DNA of 64,000 nt, taken from positions 70,724-134,723 of the forward strand of contig CAYOEA010000004.1 in the NCBI GenBank assembly GCA_964402995.1, written 5' to 3'. The DNA is from GCA-2686295 sp964402995 (GTDB taxonomy: Archaea; Nanobdellota; Nanobdellia; Woesearchaeales; GCA-2686295). Made by a program: the position numbers and the translations under genes. Shown one piece after another: positions 8,230-17,140 of this stretch; position 1 is the first letter of the stretch, and each line of letters opens with the position of its first letter. The notes beneath the pieces are model-generated. The model worked only from the letters and a program-made list of their open reading frames with translations. It was not told the DNA's origin and made no database searches.

Positions 8230-8886
8230 AAAATTATCGGAGATCCTAGAAAGTTCAGATACATTCTCAGTAAAAACAGGTAAAACTTTAGAAAATACTT
8301 TCTCCATAGCTTTAACTTCGGCACCAACATTTAGAATATTCTTGTCATACTCGCCAATTTTACCAATAACAGCATTATGAAGCTTATCAAACTCTTCCTT
8401 TAAACTGTTAAAATCTTGTTCAATAGTAGAAAGTTTAGATTCTACTTTATTTTTCCAGCCAATGATTCTATTAATATCCTTTGCAATTTCTTCCCATTTC
8501 TCTTCAATGATAGACTCAACAAGTTCTTCAATTTCAGCTTGTTTATCAGTCATAGGTGGTAATGGACTATGACCTGCATGTGGAGCTGAAAAATTCATTT
8601 GAGAAGATGAAGGCTCCATTGGACTTGTACTTGCAGGTGTAGAATTAAAATTAGGATTAGAAGAATTATTTTGCTCTTGAGATATTTGACCAGATGAAGC
8701 GCCGCTAACAGCAGGATTCATATCTGCCTGATTCATAGCTTCAAAAATTTGAGATGAAGAAAAACCATCTCTTTGTAAAGATTGAATTATTTGATTATTA
8801 GATAAACCTTGATCTCGCATACCCATTACCTGTGAAACTGGAACGTTACTTTTGCCAGGTTTATTAGATCCACTAAATAATGCCAT
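8209..8886 (-). CDS. UBA-like/coiled-coil protein of the pilus-like locus
   Basis: A 225-residue soluble protein. Residues 15-53 (VSQVMGMRDQGLSNNQIIQS...FEAMNQ) look like a three-helix UBA/CUE-like module. A Pro/Ser/Asn-rich linker (about 55-115) follows, then a long amphipathic helical region (about 118-225) ending FKSISKK. The helical half resembles accessory proteins found with archaellum ATPases but has no clear family motif. A TATA-like TTTATATAAAT about 30 bp upstream suggests an almost leaderless mRNA. It is co-oriented with the FlaD-like gene upstream and divergent from the ATPase. The stop codon is embedded in the hairpin and repeat array. Confidence 0.7.
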   Translation of the reverse strand: MALFSGSNKPGKSNVPVSQVMGMRDQGLSNNQIIQSLQRDGFSSSQIFEAMNQADMNPAVSGASSGQISQEQNNSSNPNFNSTPASTSPMEPSSSQMNFSAPHAGHSPLPPMTDKQAEIEELVESIIEEKWEEIAKDINRIIGWKNKVESKLSTIEQDFNSLKEEFDKLHNAVIGKIGEYDKNILNVGAEVKAMEKVFSKVLPVFTENVSELSRISDNFKSISKK

Positions 8887-8961
8887 TTTAACAAGTTTAA
8901 ATATGAGAGCTATTTATATAAATGTTTTTATTTATTAGTAGTTTATTCTCTGAAGATTAAA

Positions 8962-9381
8962 TTATTTCTTAAAATGTCTTGCTAATATTTTATCTAATTC
9001 TTCACGGGTAACAAAATTCATAGGTTGCCAAATGTCAACATACTTTTGAATAACTTTAAATTCAGATTGGCGAACAACATGTTGAAGTTCTGAAGCCATA
9101 TTAATAAGATTCTCGTTCATTGAACTGATAGTTTTCTTAACATCTAAGAATTCTGAAGATAAATTTTTAAATTCTAAAGTAAGATCTTTTTCAAATTCTA
9201 ACAAATTTTCATCAGAAAGCTGAATTTTCTTCCTGAGATTCGTATAACGCTCCTCAATAACTCTTAATCTTGAACCTAAAGTTGTAACTTTCTTTGAAAC
9301 AGATTCAAAAGGAGAATCAGAAGGTTTAGTTGAACCTTGCGGGTTCTTAGTACCAGTATTCGAAAGAAAATCTTTTGCCAT
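8962..9381 (-). CDS. ArlCDE/FlaD-like coiled-coil protein
   Basis: A 139-residue protein: a low-complexity N terminus (about 1-28), a coiled coil (about 30-105) and a C-terminal segment YVDIWQPMNFVTREELDKIL. That last segment resembles the FlaD/FlaE family signature (a W-x-P region followed by FVTREE). In archaella these proteins form the cytosolic ring linking the motor to chemotaxis. It is divergent from the ArlI-like ATPase with about 118 bp between starts. Assignment is at family level; the archaellin and other arl genes are absent from this window. Confidence 0.65.
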   Translation of the reverse strand: MAKDFLSNTGTKNPQGSTKPSDSPFESVSKKVTTLGSRLRVIEERYTNLRKKIQLSDENLLEFEKDLTLEFKNLSSEFLDVKKTISSMNENLINMASELQHVVRQSEFKVIQKYVDIWQPMNFVTREELDKILARHFKK

Positions 9382-9452
9382 GGTTTTATAGTTAAAAAAA
9401 TATCTTATATTTCTTTATTTAGAAGATAAAACACCTCTAAATTGCGGAAAAG

Positions 9453-9461
9453 TTTATATAA
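9453..9461 (+). promoter_or_regulatory. TATA box of the ArlI-like/ArlJ-like operon
   Basis: TTTATATAA lies about 50 bp upstream of the start, predicting transcription from about 9482 and a leader of about 25 nt that contains the strong ribosome-binding site at 9497. Confidence 0.6.
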
Positions 9462-9496
9462 TCTACAGTACTAAAACTAATATAAATCTTTCGCTT

Positions 9497-9503
9497 GAGG
9501 TGA
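9497..9503 (+). promoter_or_regulatory. Strong Shine-Dalgarno site that decides a TTG start
   Basis: GAGGTGA matches seven bases of the 16S anti-SD complement and lies 5 nt before TTG 9509. The upstream GTG at 9500 is inside the SD itself and is unlikely to be the start. Confidence 0.65.
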
Positions 9504-9508
9504 GGTCG

Positions 9509-11782
9509 TTGGGAGAAGAAGCATTTTCTTATGAAACAGTAAGACAGGGAGAAGACAACATACTTAGAGTTAACTGCGAAAATGCTATGCGTGTACCGTC
9601 AATAGAAGATGACGAAATTTATATGGCAAAAACTGCCGAATTATTAATTGAAAACCCAGGAACTACCAAAATAGTCTTTTCACAAAAAAGAGATTATGAA
9701 TATGATTATCCTCAAACAGTAATACTTGCAGAAATTGCACATTTATATAACGAATTAGTAAAAAATAAAAAATTATTTGCACACGAATCATTTTCTCGAT
9801 ATGATGAAGGTGGGAAAAAAGATCTTAAATATAATGAAATAAGAAATACGGTCTTTAATTTACTAAAAAAAGATCCAATAAGTTGTTATGTTTCATTAAA
9901 AAGAATTGCGAGAAAAGAACACATTCTAAATGATAAAACAATTAATGAAAAAGCGATAAAAGCACATAAAAACTATTTACAATTATTAGAATACCTTGAA
10001 AGACTTCTTGAAAATACTAAATTAATAGCTGTATTAAAACCATTCATAGCAGGACATAGAATAGGAGATAGAGCAATATATAGGAAAGTCTTTGCACCGA
10101 CAATAAAACCTGATTTTATGTTTACAAAGCTTATGGCTTCATATCCTAAAGGAGCAGTAGAAAAAGACAGCTATAAAGCAGGTGAAAATGAAATTATCAT
10201 GTTTGAACTCGAAGACAACATACAGTATTTGTATCATTTAACTCCGCCAGAATTTGAACTAGATGAAGACCAATATGAACTACTTGATTTAGCAAGAAAT
10301 ATTATGGCAGAACACAAGCCCGAAAAACAAGACTTTGTAGATCCTGAAAGAATGAGAGAAGTCTTTTACAATGTAGGGCACGACTTAATCGAAGAACTTG
10401 CAAATTATAAAAACCTAAAAATTACGAGTAAAGATTTAGATAAATTAACTAAAATTTTGATAAGATATACAGTTGGATTTGGACTTATAGAAGTATTACT
10501 AGAAGATCCAAAGATACAAGATATCACCATTAACAGTCCAATGGGACAAATACCAATATTCATTGTACATCAAGACTTTGGAGAATGTAGAACAAATATA
10601 ATTCCAACAGTTAGTGATGGAGAATCATGGGCTTCTAAATTAAGACTTATTTCTGGACGACCATTAGATGAAGCAAATCCAATATTGGATACGGAACTTG
10701 AAATACCAGGAATTGCAAATGCGAGAATTGGAGTCATATCCCCTCCACTAAATCCAACAGGAATAGCTTATGCTTTTAGAAGACATAGAGATAAACCATG
10801 GACTTTACCTTTATTTATTAAAAATGGGATGATAAACACAACTGCAGCAGGATTACTTAGTTTTCTAATAGATGGAAATAGAACCATGCTTATTGCAGGA
10901 ACAAGAAGCGCAGGAAAATCATCAGTTTTAGGTGCAGTACTTGTTGAAATAATGAGAAAATATAGAATAATCACTATAGAAGATACATTAGAATTACCTT
11001 GCGGATCACTAAGAAAAATGGGTTATAATATACAACAAATGAAAGTTGCATCAGCACTATCAAAAGGTAGCGCTGAAGTTCCTGCAGATGAAGGAATTAG
11101 AACAACATTACGTCTTGGAGACTCATGTTTAATTGTAGGAGAAGTAAGAAGCACAGAAGCAAAAGCACTATATGAAGCAATGAGAGTTGGAGCACTTGCA
11201 AATGTTGTTGCAGGAACAATTCATGGAGATAGTCCTTATGGAGTATTTGATAGAGTTGTAAATGATTTAGAAGTACCAAGAACATCATTTAAAGCAACAG
11301 ACATCATAGTTGTCGCGAATCCAATAAAGTCTGCAGATGGACTTCACAAATGGAGAAGAGTAACCCAAATAACCGAAATTAGAAAAGAATGGGAAAATGA
11401 TCCGCTTCGAGAAGGAGGATTTGTTGACTTAATGAAATATAATGCTAAAACAGATGAATTAGAAGTTACTGATGCACTAATGAACGGAGACTCAGAAATA
11501 GTAAAAGCAATAGCTGGCAATGTAAAAGATTGGGCTGGAAATTGGGATGCAGTATGGGATAATATTATGCTTAGAGCAAAAACAAAAGAAACAATAATGA
11601 ACATTGCAGAAAAAACAAATGATCCAGACATATTAGAAGCACCATTCACAATAAGATCAAACGATGAATTTCATAGAATAAGTGAAAGAGTAAAAGCAAA
11701 AAGAGGAACATTAGATTCAAAAGAAATATTCTTTGAATGGAATGAATGGCTTAAAAAAGCAGTGAGAAAAAAGCATGGTTGA
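9509..11782 (+). CDS. ArlI/FlaI-type secretion ATPase
   Basis: A hexameric type II/IV secretion superfamily ATPase that would power assembly of a pilus- or archaellum-like filament at the inner face of the membrane. The P-loop is GTRSAGKSS (about residues 464-472), with an acidic IIEDTLELPC box after it, a Walker B-like SCLIVGEVRS and a His box (AGTIHGDS). The product is 757 residues, much longer than typical ArlI (about 550). The extra length is an N-terminal domain of about 270 residues and a C-terminal tail of about 120. TTG 9509 is chosen from SD spacing. The gene overlaps the ArlJ-like gene by 8 bp, so the two are co-translated. Confidence 0.88.
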   Translation: MGEEAFSYETVRQGEDNILRVNCENAMRVPSIEDDEIYMAKTAELLIENPGTTKIVFSQKRDYEYDYPQTVILAEIAHLYNELVKNKKLFAHESFSRYDEGGKKDLKYNEIRNTVFNLLKKDPISCYVSLKRIARKEHILNDKTINEKAIKAHKNYLQLLEYLERLLENTKLIAVLKPFIAGHRIGDRAIYRKVFAPTIKPDFMFTKLMASYPKGAVEKDSYKAGENEIIMFELEDNIQYLYHLTPPEFELDEDQYELLDLARNIMAEHKPEKQDFVDPERMREVFYNVGHDLIEELANYKNLKITSKDLDKLTKILIRYTVGFGLIEVLLEDPKIQDITINSPMGQIPIFIVHQDFGECRTNIIPTVSDGESWASKLRLISGRPLDEANPILDTELEIPGIANARIGVISPPLNPTGIAYAFRRHRDKPWTLPLFIKNGMINTTAAGLLSFLIDGNRTMLIAGTRSAGKSSVLGAVLVEIMRKYRIITIEDTLELPCGSLRKMGYNIQQMKVASALSKGSAEVPADEGIRTTLRLGDSCLIVGEVRSTEAKALYEAMRVGALANVVAGTIHGDSPYGVFDRVVNDLEVPRTSFKATDIIVVANPIKSADGLHKWRRVTQITEIRKEWENDPLREGGFVDLMKYNAKTDELEVTDALMNGDSEIVKAIAGNVKDWAGNWDAVWDNIMLRAKTKETIMNIAEKTNDPDILEAPFTIRSNDEFHRISERVKAKRGTLDSKEIFFEWNEWLKKAVRKKHG

Positions 11783-13991
11783 TATTGATACATTAAAAAA
11801 AGAAATCAGTTCAAAATTAAAACAAGAATTGAGAGGTGAGAGTCTCAAAGCAATAACCACTAAAGATTATACTAGTTTTAAAAATCAATATTTACCAAAA
11901 CACATGGATTTCTATGAAAAAGGATGTAACTTTGCAGAAAAAATACTCAAGGTAAAACCGGATAAAAAGAAAGAAAAAGAATTAGCAGAAGCAATAAGCA
12001 TTTGTCACTTAAATATAACTCCAGCAGGAGCAAGTAGTTTTCCAATATTAGTCATCTTAATTTTTTTAGTACTGGGATTATTTTTTGGATTAGCAGTACC
12101 AACAGTTCTAGGAATGGAACCAAGTATGTTTATGGTTCTATTAGCGGTAGTTTTAGGATTAATGACCTTAATACCACTTCAGGGTTGGCCATTCTTCTTA
12201 GCAAACAGTTGGAGAATGAAAGCAAGTAACCAAATGGTACTATGTATATTCTATATTGTAACTTATATGAGACACTCATCAAATTTTGAATTGGCAGTAG
12301 ATTTTGCAGCAGAACATCTAGGACCGCCACTATCGTTAGATTTGAAGAAAATTATATGGAATTTAGAAACAGAAAAGTTTTCATCAGTAAAAGAAGCAAT
12401 GGACCACTACTTAGACAGCTGGCGAAAGTGGAACATGGAATTCATTGAAAGTATGCATTTAATTGAATCATCATTATATGAAACTTCAGAATCAAGAAGA
12501 TTAGACTCATTAGACAAATCATTAACAGTAATGCTTGAAGAAACATACGAAAAAATGTTGCATTACGCTCAAGATCTAAAAACTCCAATTACAACATTAC
12601 ACATGTTAGGAGTAATTCTACCAATTCTTGGATTAGTTATTTTACCACTAGTAGTTAGTTTTATGCCAGAAGTAAAATGGTATCACTTATTTGCATTATA
12701 TAACATAATACTACCCGCATCAGTATTCTATATGGGTAAAAAAATATTATCTGAAAGACCCACTGGTTATGGGGATTCAGACATTGCAGACATAAATAAA
12801 GACTTACGAAAATATCGGAATATAAGAATTAATATTGGTGGAAAAGAAATTCTAATGAGTCCAGCGTATATATCAGCTATAATAGTTATTGTAATGTTAT
12901 TTATCGGATTCTCACCACTAATATTACATGCAGTACTTCCAAACTTTGATTGTAGTTTAGGATCAGGACTGGACAGAACTTATATTATGTGTGCAAATAG
13001 TATAACTCACCCTGGAGCAGAACATTATCTGCTTGGATATAGGGAAGAATTAATAGATGGAATATCGACCGGAAATATAATTGGACCTTATGGACTAGGC
13101 GCGATAATGTTGAGTTTATTTATTCCAATGGGACTTGGTTTTGGAATAGGATATTATTATAGATTAAGATCAAAGAATTTAATTGGAATTAGAACTAAAA
13201 CTAAAAAACTAGAACAAGAATTTGCATCCGCAATATTTCAATTAGGAAACAGATTAGGAGATGGTTTTCCAGCGGAAATAGCATTTAGTAAAGTTGCAGA
13301 AGTAATGGAAGGAACAGAAAGTGGAAAATTTTTCTATTTAGTAAGTCAAAACATAACAAAATTAGGATACAACGTTGAACAAGCAATATTTGATGAAAGA
13401 AGAGGCGCATTACAAGAATTCCCATCACCATTAATTGAAAGTTCGATGAAAGTGTTAGTTGAATCAAGTAAAAAAGGAGTATTGGTTGCAAGTAGCGCAT
13501 TAATTAATATTTCAGGTTATGTAAAAGAAATGCATAGAGTTGATGAAAGACTAAAAGACTTAATGGCAGATATTATTAGTTCAATGAAAAGTCAAATTAA
13601 ATTCTTAACACCAGCTATTTCAGGAATCGTAATAGGTATAACAAGTATGATTACTAGCATCTTAGGAAGCTTAGGTGAAAAACTAGCAGTATTATCATCA
13701 GAAGCTGATGGAATGGCAGGCGGAGGACTACTGAGTATGTTTGGGTCTGGAGTTCCCACATTCTACTTTCAGTTCATTGTAAGCCTGTATGTAATACAAA
13801 TAGTCTATATCTTAACAACATTAGTAAATGGCATTGAAAATGGCGTAGATAAGCTAAATGAGCGTTATACTTTAGGAAAGAATTTAATAGGAACAGCAAT
13901 TACTTATACTGGAATTGCTTTCGTAGTAGTATTAATATTTAATTTAATCGCAGCAACAATATTAAGCTCAGTTGCGACAAGCATGGTATAA
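11775..13991 (+). CDS. ArlJ/TadC-type membrane platform protein with two T2SSF-like domains
   Basis: This 738-residue polytopic protein is the membrane partner of the ATPase. Two cytosolic helical domains (about 155-270 and 465-610) of the type II secretion F type alternate with hydrophobic segments near residues 85-110, 115-140, 275-300, 305-325, 360-385, 430-455, 615-635, 660-680 and 705-735. Duplicated F domains are typical of archaeal platform proteins. It starts inside the end of the ATPase gene, and a 72-residue gene follows 5 bp after its stop. No prepilin or archaellin is visible nearby, so the exported filament is unknown. Confidence 0.85.
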   Translation: MVDIDTLKKEISSKLKQELRGESLKAITTKDYTSFKNQYLPKHMDFYEKGCNFAEKILKVKPDKKKEKELAEAISICHLNITPAGASSFPILVILIFLVLGLFFGLAVPTVLGMEPSMFMVLLAVVLGLMTLIPLQGWPFFLANSWRMKASNQMVLCIFYIVTYMRHSSNFELAVDFAAEHLGPPLSLDLKKIIWNLETEKFSSVKEAMDHYLDSWRKWNMEFIESMHLIESSLYETSESRRLDSLDKSLTVMLEETYEKMLHYAQDLKTPITTLHMLGVILPILGLVILPLVVSFMPEVKWYHLFALYNIILPASVFYMGKKILSERPTGYGDSDIADINKDLRKYRNIRINIGGKEILMSPAYISAIIVIVMLFIGFSPLILHAVLPNFDCSLGSGLDRTYIMCANSITHPGAEHYLLGYREELIDGISTGNIIGPYGLGAIMLSLFIPMGLGFGIGYYYRLRSKNLIGIRTKTKKLEQEFASAIFQLGNRLGDGFPAEIAFSKVAEVMEGTESGKFFYLVSQNITKLGYNVEQAIFDERRGALQEFPSPLIESSMKVLVESSKKGVLVASSALINISGYVKEMHRVDERLKDLMADIISSMKSQIKFLTPAISGIVIGITSMITSILGSLGEKLAVLSSEADGMAGGGLLSMFGSGVPTFYFQFIVSLYVIQIVYILTTLVNGIENGVDKLNERYTLGKNLIGTAITYTGIAFVVVLIFNLIAATILSSVATSMV

Positions 13992-13996
13992 ATATA

Positions 13997-14215
13997 ATGA
14001 CAACATACATAATAGAATCAGAAGGTTCAAGGATACATGGAGCAGACATAAGATTTAAGTTATTAAAAATCGCAGGCGAACATGGTTTTAAATTAACATC
14101 AAAAAGCATGCCAGATAACAAAGTAAGCTTTACAGTAAAAAATGATACTGATATAAAACCAATAGTAGAGTTCATAAAAGAATTCAGACCTGATGCAACT
14201 GTAAAAGTTAAATGA
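13997..14215 (+). CDS. 72-residue conserved-looking small protein
   Basis: A soluble, basic protein starting MTTYIIESEGSRIHGADIRF, with mixed alpha/beta composition and no transmembrane segment or cysteine. It is 5 bp after the platform gene and most likely its last operon member. Translational coupling and normal codon use support a real gene. Function unknown; a small compact alpha/beta fold is possible but unproven. Confidence 0.6.
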   Translation: MTTYIIESEGSRIHGADIRFKLLKIAGEHGFKLTSKSMPDNKVSFTVKNDTDIKPIVEFIKEFRPDATVKVK

Positions 14216-14526
14216 AGCTTTTTTAGAAAAGATAATAATCTAATTGTAATATACTCAAAAGTATATAATAATACTAAGTTATAACACAATTCTTAAAGTA
14301 GCTGATACAACAAGATATAGCGTGAGCAGTACGATGAAATAAGTCATAGATACAAACTAATTCTTTCAACATTTAATGCTTAAATAGAAATATAAATGGT
14401 ATCCTGGGGATTCGTTCTCAAAAACAAAAGTTTTTGGAGACACGAAAACAAAACAAGTTTACGTTGAACTACGTTCAAATCCCACCATCAAGGTCTTAAT
14501 CAAACATGAAATAATAGAAATATAAA
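14216..14526. other. Structured intergenic region downstream of tRNA-Phe
   Basis: No gene is supported in these 311 bp. It contains a T-rich end after the small gene (AGCTTTTTTAG), a decayed copy of the tRNA-Phe 3' end at about 14383-14413, an imperfect hairpin of about 15 bp at 14411-14446 (TTCGTTCTC.. / ..GGAGACACGAA) and a second hairpin TTGAAC-TAC-GTTCAA at 14464-14478. A GGGATT/AATCCC pairing, which can be drawn on the minus strand, would close the hairpins into a cloverleaf-like fold. See findings. Confidence 0.6.
14383..14413 (-). repeat. Partial copy of the tRNA-Phe 3' end and flank
   Basis: AATAGAAATATAAATGG followed by a degenerate acceptor/T-arm end (TATCCTGGGGATT) matches 14513-14543, offset 130 bp, where the real tRNA-Phe ends. 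Two substitutions in the tRNA-derived part break acceptor pairing, so this copy is non-functional. Confidence 0.7.
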
Positions 14527-14600
14527 TGGGATCCCGGGGATTTGAACCCCGAACCTCACGATCTTCAGTCGTGCGCTCTCCCAGATTGAGCTAGGATCCC
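14527..14600 (-). tRNA. tRNA-Phe (GAA)
   Basis: Complete cloverleaf: acceptor GGGATCC/GGATCCC with discriminator A, D-stem GCTC/GAGC, anticodon stem CACGA/TCGTG with loop CTGAAGA (anticodon GAA) and T-arm CGGGG-TTCAAAT-CCCCG. There is no intron and no encoded CCA. An A/T-rich flank separates it from the OB-fold gene upstream, 31 bp away. Confidence 0.97.
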
Positions 14601-14631
14601 ATAATAAATAAATAAATAAAAATAAATTAAT

Positions 14632-14919
14632 TTATTCTACTTTAGTGATTGTTCCGTTTCTACCGGAAGTAATTTGAAGATTGCCTTGCCATTCATTAAC
14701 ATAACCATCTTTAATTTCTACTTTATCCCCTTGTTTGAACTCATCAACTTGTTCATTCCATAGAGTTAAAGTAACATCACCAGTATCATCTTTAAGTTTA
14801 GCATTAGCCACTCTTCCAGGTTTACCAAATTTTTGGAATTCTCTTGGTTCACTAATTTCGACAATTTCACCGACTAGATTTACTCCGCCTTGTTTTCCTT
14901 GTAATTCGCTAATATTCAT
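14632..14919 (-). CDS. Small single OB-fold nucleic-acid-binding protein (RPA/SSB-like)
   Basis: A 95-residue protein that is essentially one OB fold: VNLVGEIVEISEPREF, VANAKLKDDTGDVTLTLWNEQVDEFKQGDKVEI and LQITSGRNGTITKVE follow the strand order and G/D-turn pattern of archaeal RPA-type domains. It probably binds single-stranded DNA or RNA. It is much shorter than multi-OB RPA, so it may act as a stand-alone SSB-like protein or a subunit. It lies 28 bp before the membrane protein gene on the same strand but has no visible functional link. Confidence 0.75.
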   Translation of the reverse strand: MNISELQGKQGGVNLVGEIVEISEPREFQKFGKPGRVANAKLKDDTGDVTLTLWNEQVDEFKQGDKVEIKDGYVNEWQGNLQITSGRNGTITKVE

Positions 14920-14947
14920 CTTAAGATAACGAAAAAAAGAGGAGTAT

Positions 14948-17140
14948 TTAAAGTTTATGCATAGAAGAATGTTTTAGAGGATGAACATAAGAATCTAAAA
15001 CTTTAATCATTTGATCTTTTGTACGACACATACGAAGTTTAACAGCTAAACCATCAAAACCAAATACATGTTCAACCCATGAAGCAAAGTCATTACGCTC
15101 AACAGTAACATGGTAAGAAAAAACTGTTTCAGGCATAACTTGTAGATAAGATACAAAGTCTTCAACACAAGTTAACTTTACATTATTAACAAGATGAAAG
15201 TATTCTTCCGGAGTTGAAGGTTTAGTCTTAAAAACTTGAGTTTTATAATCATTAAGAGTTTTCTGAAGCGTTTTATCCTTAGACTTAGAATTAGGTTTTG
15301 ATTCAGATTTAAGCGAAGATTTAGAAATTGGTTTAGATTTAATTTTAGTAGGTTTAGATTTGAATTTTTTAGATTTAAGTTTAGATTTTTGTTTTACAAT
15401 ATTCAAACTTAAAGTATGTATAACTCCGTTTTTTGATTTAAGAGATTTTATTTTTTTTGCTAAAGCAGAGTCACCAAGGTGTGATTCAATAAAATCAGAT
15501 AATTCTTCACCTTTAATAATATCAAATTGATCTTTAGATAAACTTTCAATAAATTCTAACAACTCATTCTTTGAACTTATTAAATAAGGAATTTCAGATA
15601 TAACTCTGTTAGATAAACGATTATGAGCAAAAACTAAACTAATACTTAATAATGCCATAACAAGTAAAACAATAATTATTACAAACCAAAAATTATAATC
15701 TCTAACTCTTGAAGGACTTTCAATAACAGGCTTAATAACCTCTAAAGATTCACATTGCGTGTACAAAGTATTGTTAACATATAAATCCGTACAAAAATTA
15801 TAAAAACCAGAATCCAATTCAAATTGTAATTCCTTATTTAATTTTTTATTAAAAGAAGAATCAAGTATAATTCGTTCTTTTTTTAATATTTTTTTTACAA
15901 ACGCTCCATCTTTTAAATAGAAAATAAGTTCACCCTCTAAGCCATATAAAGATTCAAAATTTACAAGTTTATAATTGAAATCAAATTCCTCGCCTGATTC
16001 ATATTGTTTATCTTCAACAAATAATTCAGTCGTTGTTTTATTTTCAATAATGATTGCAGAAATATTTATTGTGAACAGTACTTCTTTGTCTAAAATAACT
16101 TTCAACTTAAAATCATAATCTTTTAATTCTTGATTTTCTGGAACATTAAAATTTAAGTTAAAAGATTCTTCTTGGCCGGGTGAAACCCTAATTGAAGACT
16201 TGCTAATAGAAAGGAAAGAATCAGCAGGTTCTAGTTCCAAAAAAAATCTTAAAGTTTTATCTGCATTACTAAAAATGGAAATTGGATAAGATTCTTTGTC
16301 ATTTGGAAACAATTCTATTTTAAGACTTGCAGGCAAGAAAGTAAATGATTCTTCAGATACATTATTAGCATAAAATGTTGAGTAAACAGGTGATGAACCA
16401 CCACAAGATTTACTAGTTATAGGTTTTGATAATTGAGTTCCACAAGAGTTTTGATCAGTGCAAGATCTAGTTCCACATTCACTACCTGACCAAGCTGTAC
16501 AAGACCAAACTTCACTACAAAAAGCTTCTAAATAAAAATATTGAGTTGAAGTATTAAAATTACTAAGATTAGCTAAACCATCACTAACTTGTAAATTATA
16601 AGAAACTGTTTTATCAACATAAGAATTGCCATCAAACCAATATAAATTGTAAAGAGTATGATTTCCACTTATAGGAATACTAGCACTAACATTAGTAAAA
16701 TGATTAGGTGAACTCACAGTGAAATTTGAAGCAAAATAACCAGGATTACTTTGAGTATGAGTAATATTAAGTTTTGGAGGAAGAACTTTAAATTCAGCGT
16801 ATGAATTATTAAATTCGCTTGAAGTCCAGAAAATATGTGTTGCGTTTTCAGTTACTAATAACTCAGATCCATTCTCAAATATTCTCCAAGAATGAGACTC
16901 AGACCAAAAAAGATTTTTGAGTAAAGACACGTTAGAAGTTAAATTTATATTATATATTAATGGAATTCGAATAATTACATCGGAACCATTTACTTGAACA
17001 AATGAAGATTGAATATAAAGATTATTATCTAAAGAAACGTCAGGAGTTACAATCTGTATCCCAATATCAAAAGATGCCGCAGACAAAAATATAATCAACA
17101 ACAAACTTATGCTTATTAAGAATTTATTTTTCAATTTCAT
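14948..17140 (-). CDS. Single-pass surface protein with TSP1-like motif and DUF5752-like cytoplasmic tail
   Basis: A 730-residue protein: signal peptide (about 1-24), sequon-rich extracellular beta-rich region, and a Cys/Trp cluster (CSEVWSCTAWSGSECGTRSC, about 210-245) like a thrombospondin type 1 repeat. A membrane-associated NEW3/Ig-like region, one transmembrane segment (about 490-515), a Lys/Ser-rich cytoplasmic stretch and a C-terminal domain (about 640-725) follow. The last domain (EYFHLVNNVKLTCVEDF, VMPETVFSYHV, NDFASWVEHVFG) is also found at the end of the next protein and resembles DUF5752. Its start overlaps the end of the upstream gene by 17 bp, indicating an operon. Confidence 0.75.
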   Translation of the reverse strand: MKLKNKFLISISLLLIIFLSAASFDIGIQIVTPDVSLDNNLYIQSSFVQVNGSDVIIRIPLIYNINLTSNVSLLKNLFWSESHSWRIFENGSELLVTENATHIFWTSSEFNNSYAEFKVLPPKLNITHTQSNPGYFASNFTVSSPNHFTNVSASIPISGNHTLYNLYWFDGNSYVDKTVSYNLQVSDGLANLSNFNTSTQYFYLEAFCSEVWSCTAWSGSECGTRSCTDQNSCGTQLSKPITSKSCGGSSPVYSTFYANNVSEESFTFLPASLKIELFPNDKESYPISIFSNADKTLRFFLELEPADSFLSISKSSIRVSPGQEESFNLNFNVPENQELKDYDFKLKVILDKEVLFTINISAIIIENKTTTELFVEDKQYESGEEFDFNYKLVNFESLYGLEGELIFYLKDGAFVKKILKKERIILDSSFNKKLNKELQFELDSGFYNFCTDLYVNNTLYTQCESLEVIKPVIESPSRVRDYNFWFVIIIVLLVMALLSISLVFAHNRLSNRVISEIPYLISSKNELLEFIESLSKDQFDIIKGEELSDFIESHLGDSALAKKIKSLKSKNGVIHTLSLNIVKQKSKLKSKKFKSKPTKIKSKPISKSSLKSESKPNSKSKDKTLQKTLNDYKTQVFKTKPSTPEEYFHLVNNVKLTCVEDFVSYLQVMPETVFSYHVTVERNDFASWVEHVFGFDGLAVKLRMCRTKDQMIKVLDSYVHPLKHSSMHKL

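Noticed and set aside
14464..14490. T-arm-like stretch on the plus strand as a second tRNA
   Set aside because: No matching acceptor, D arm or anticodon arm could be drawn around it.
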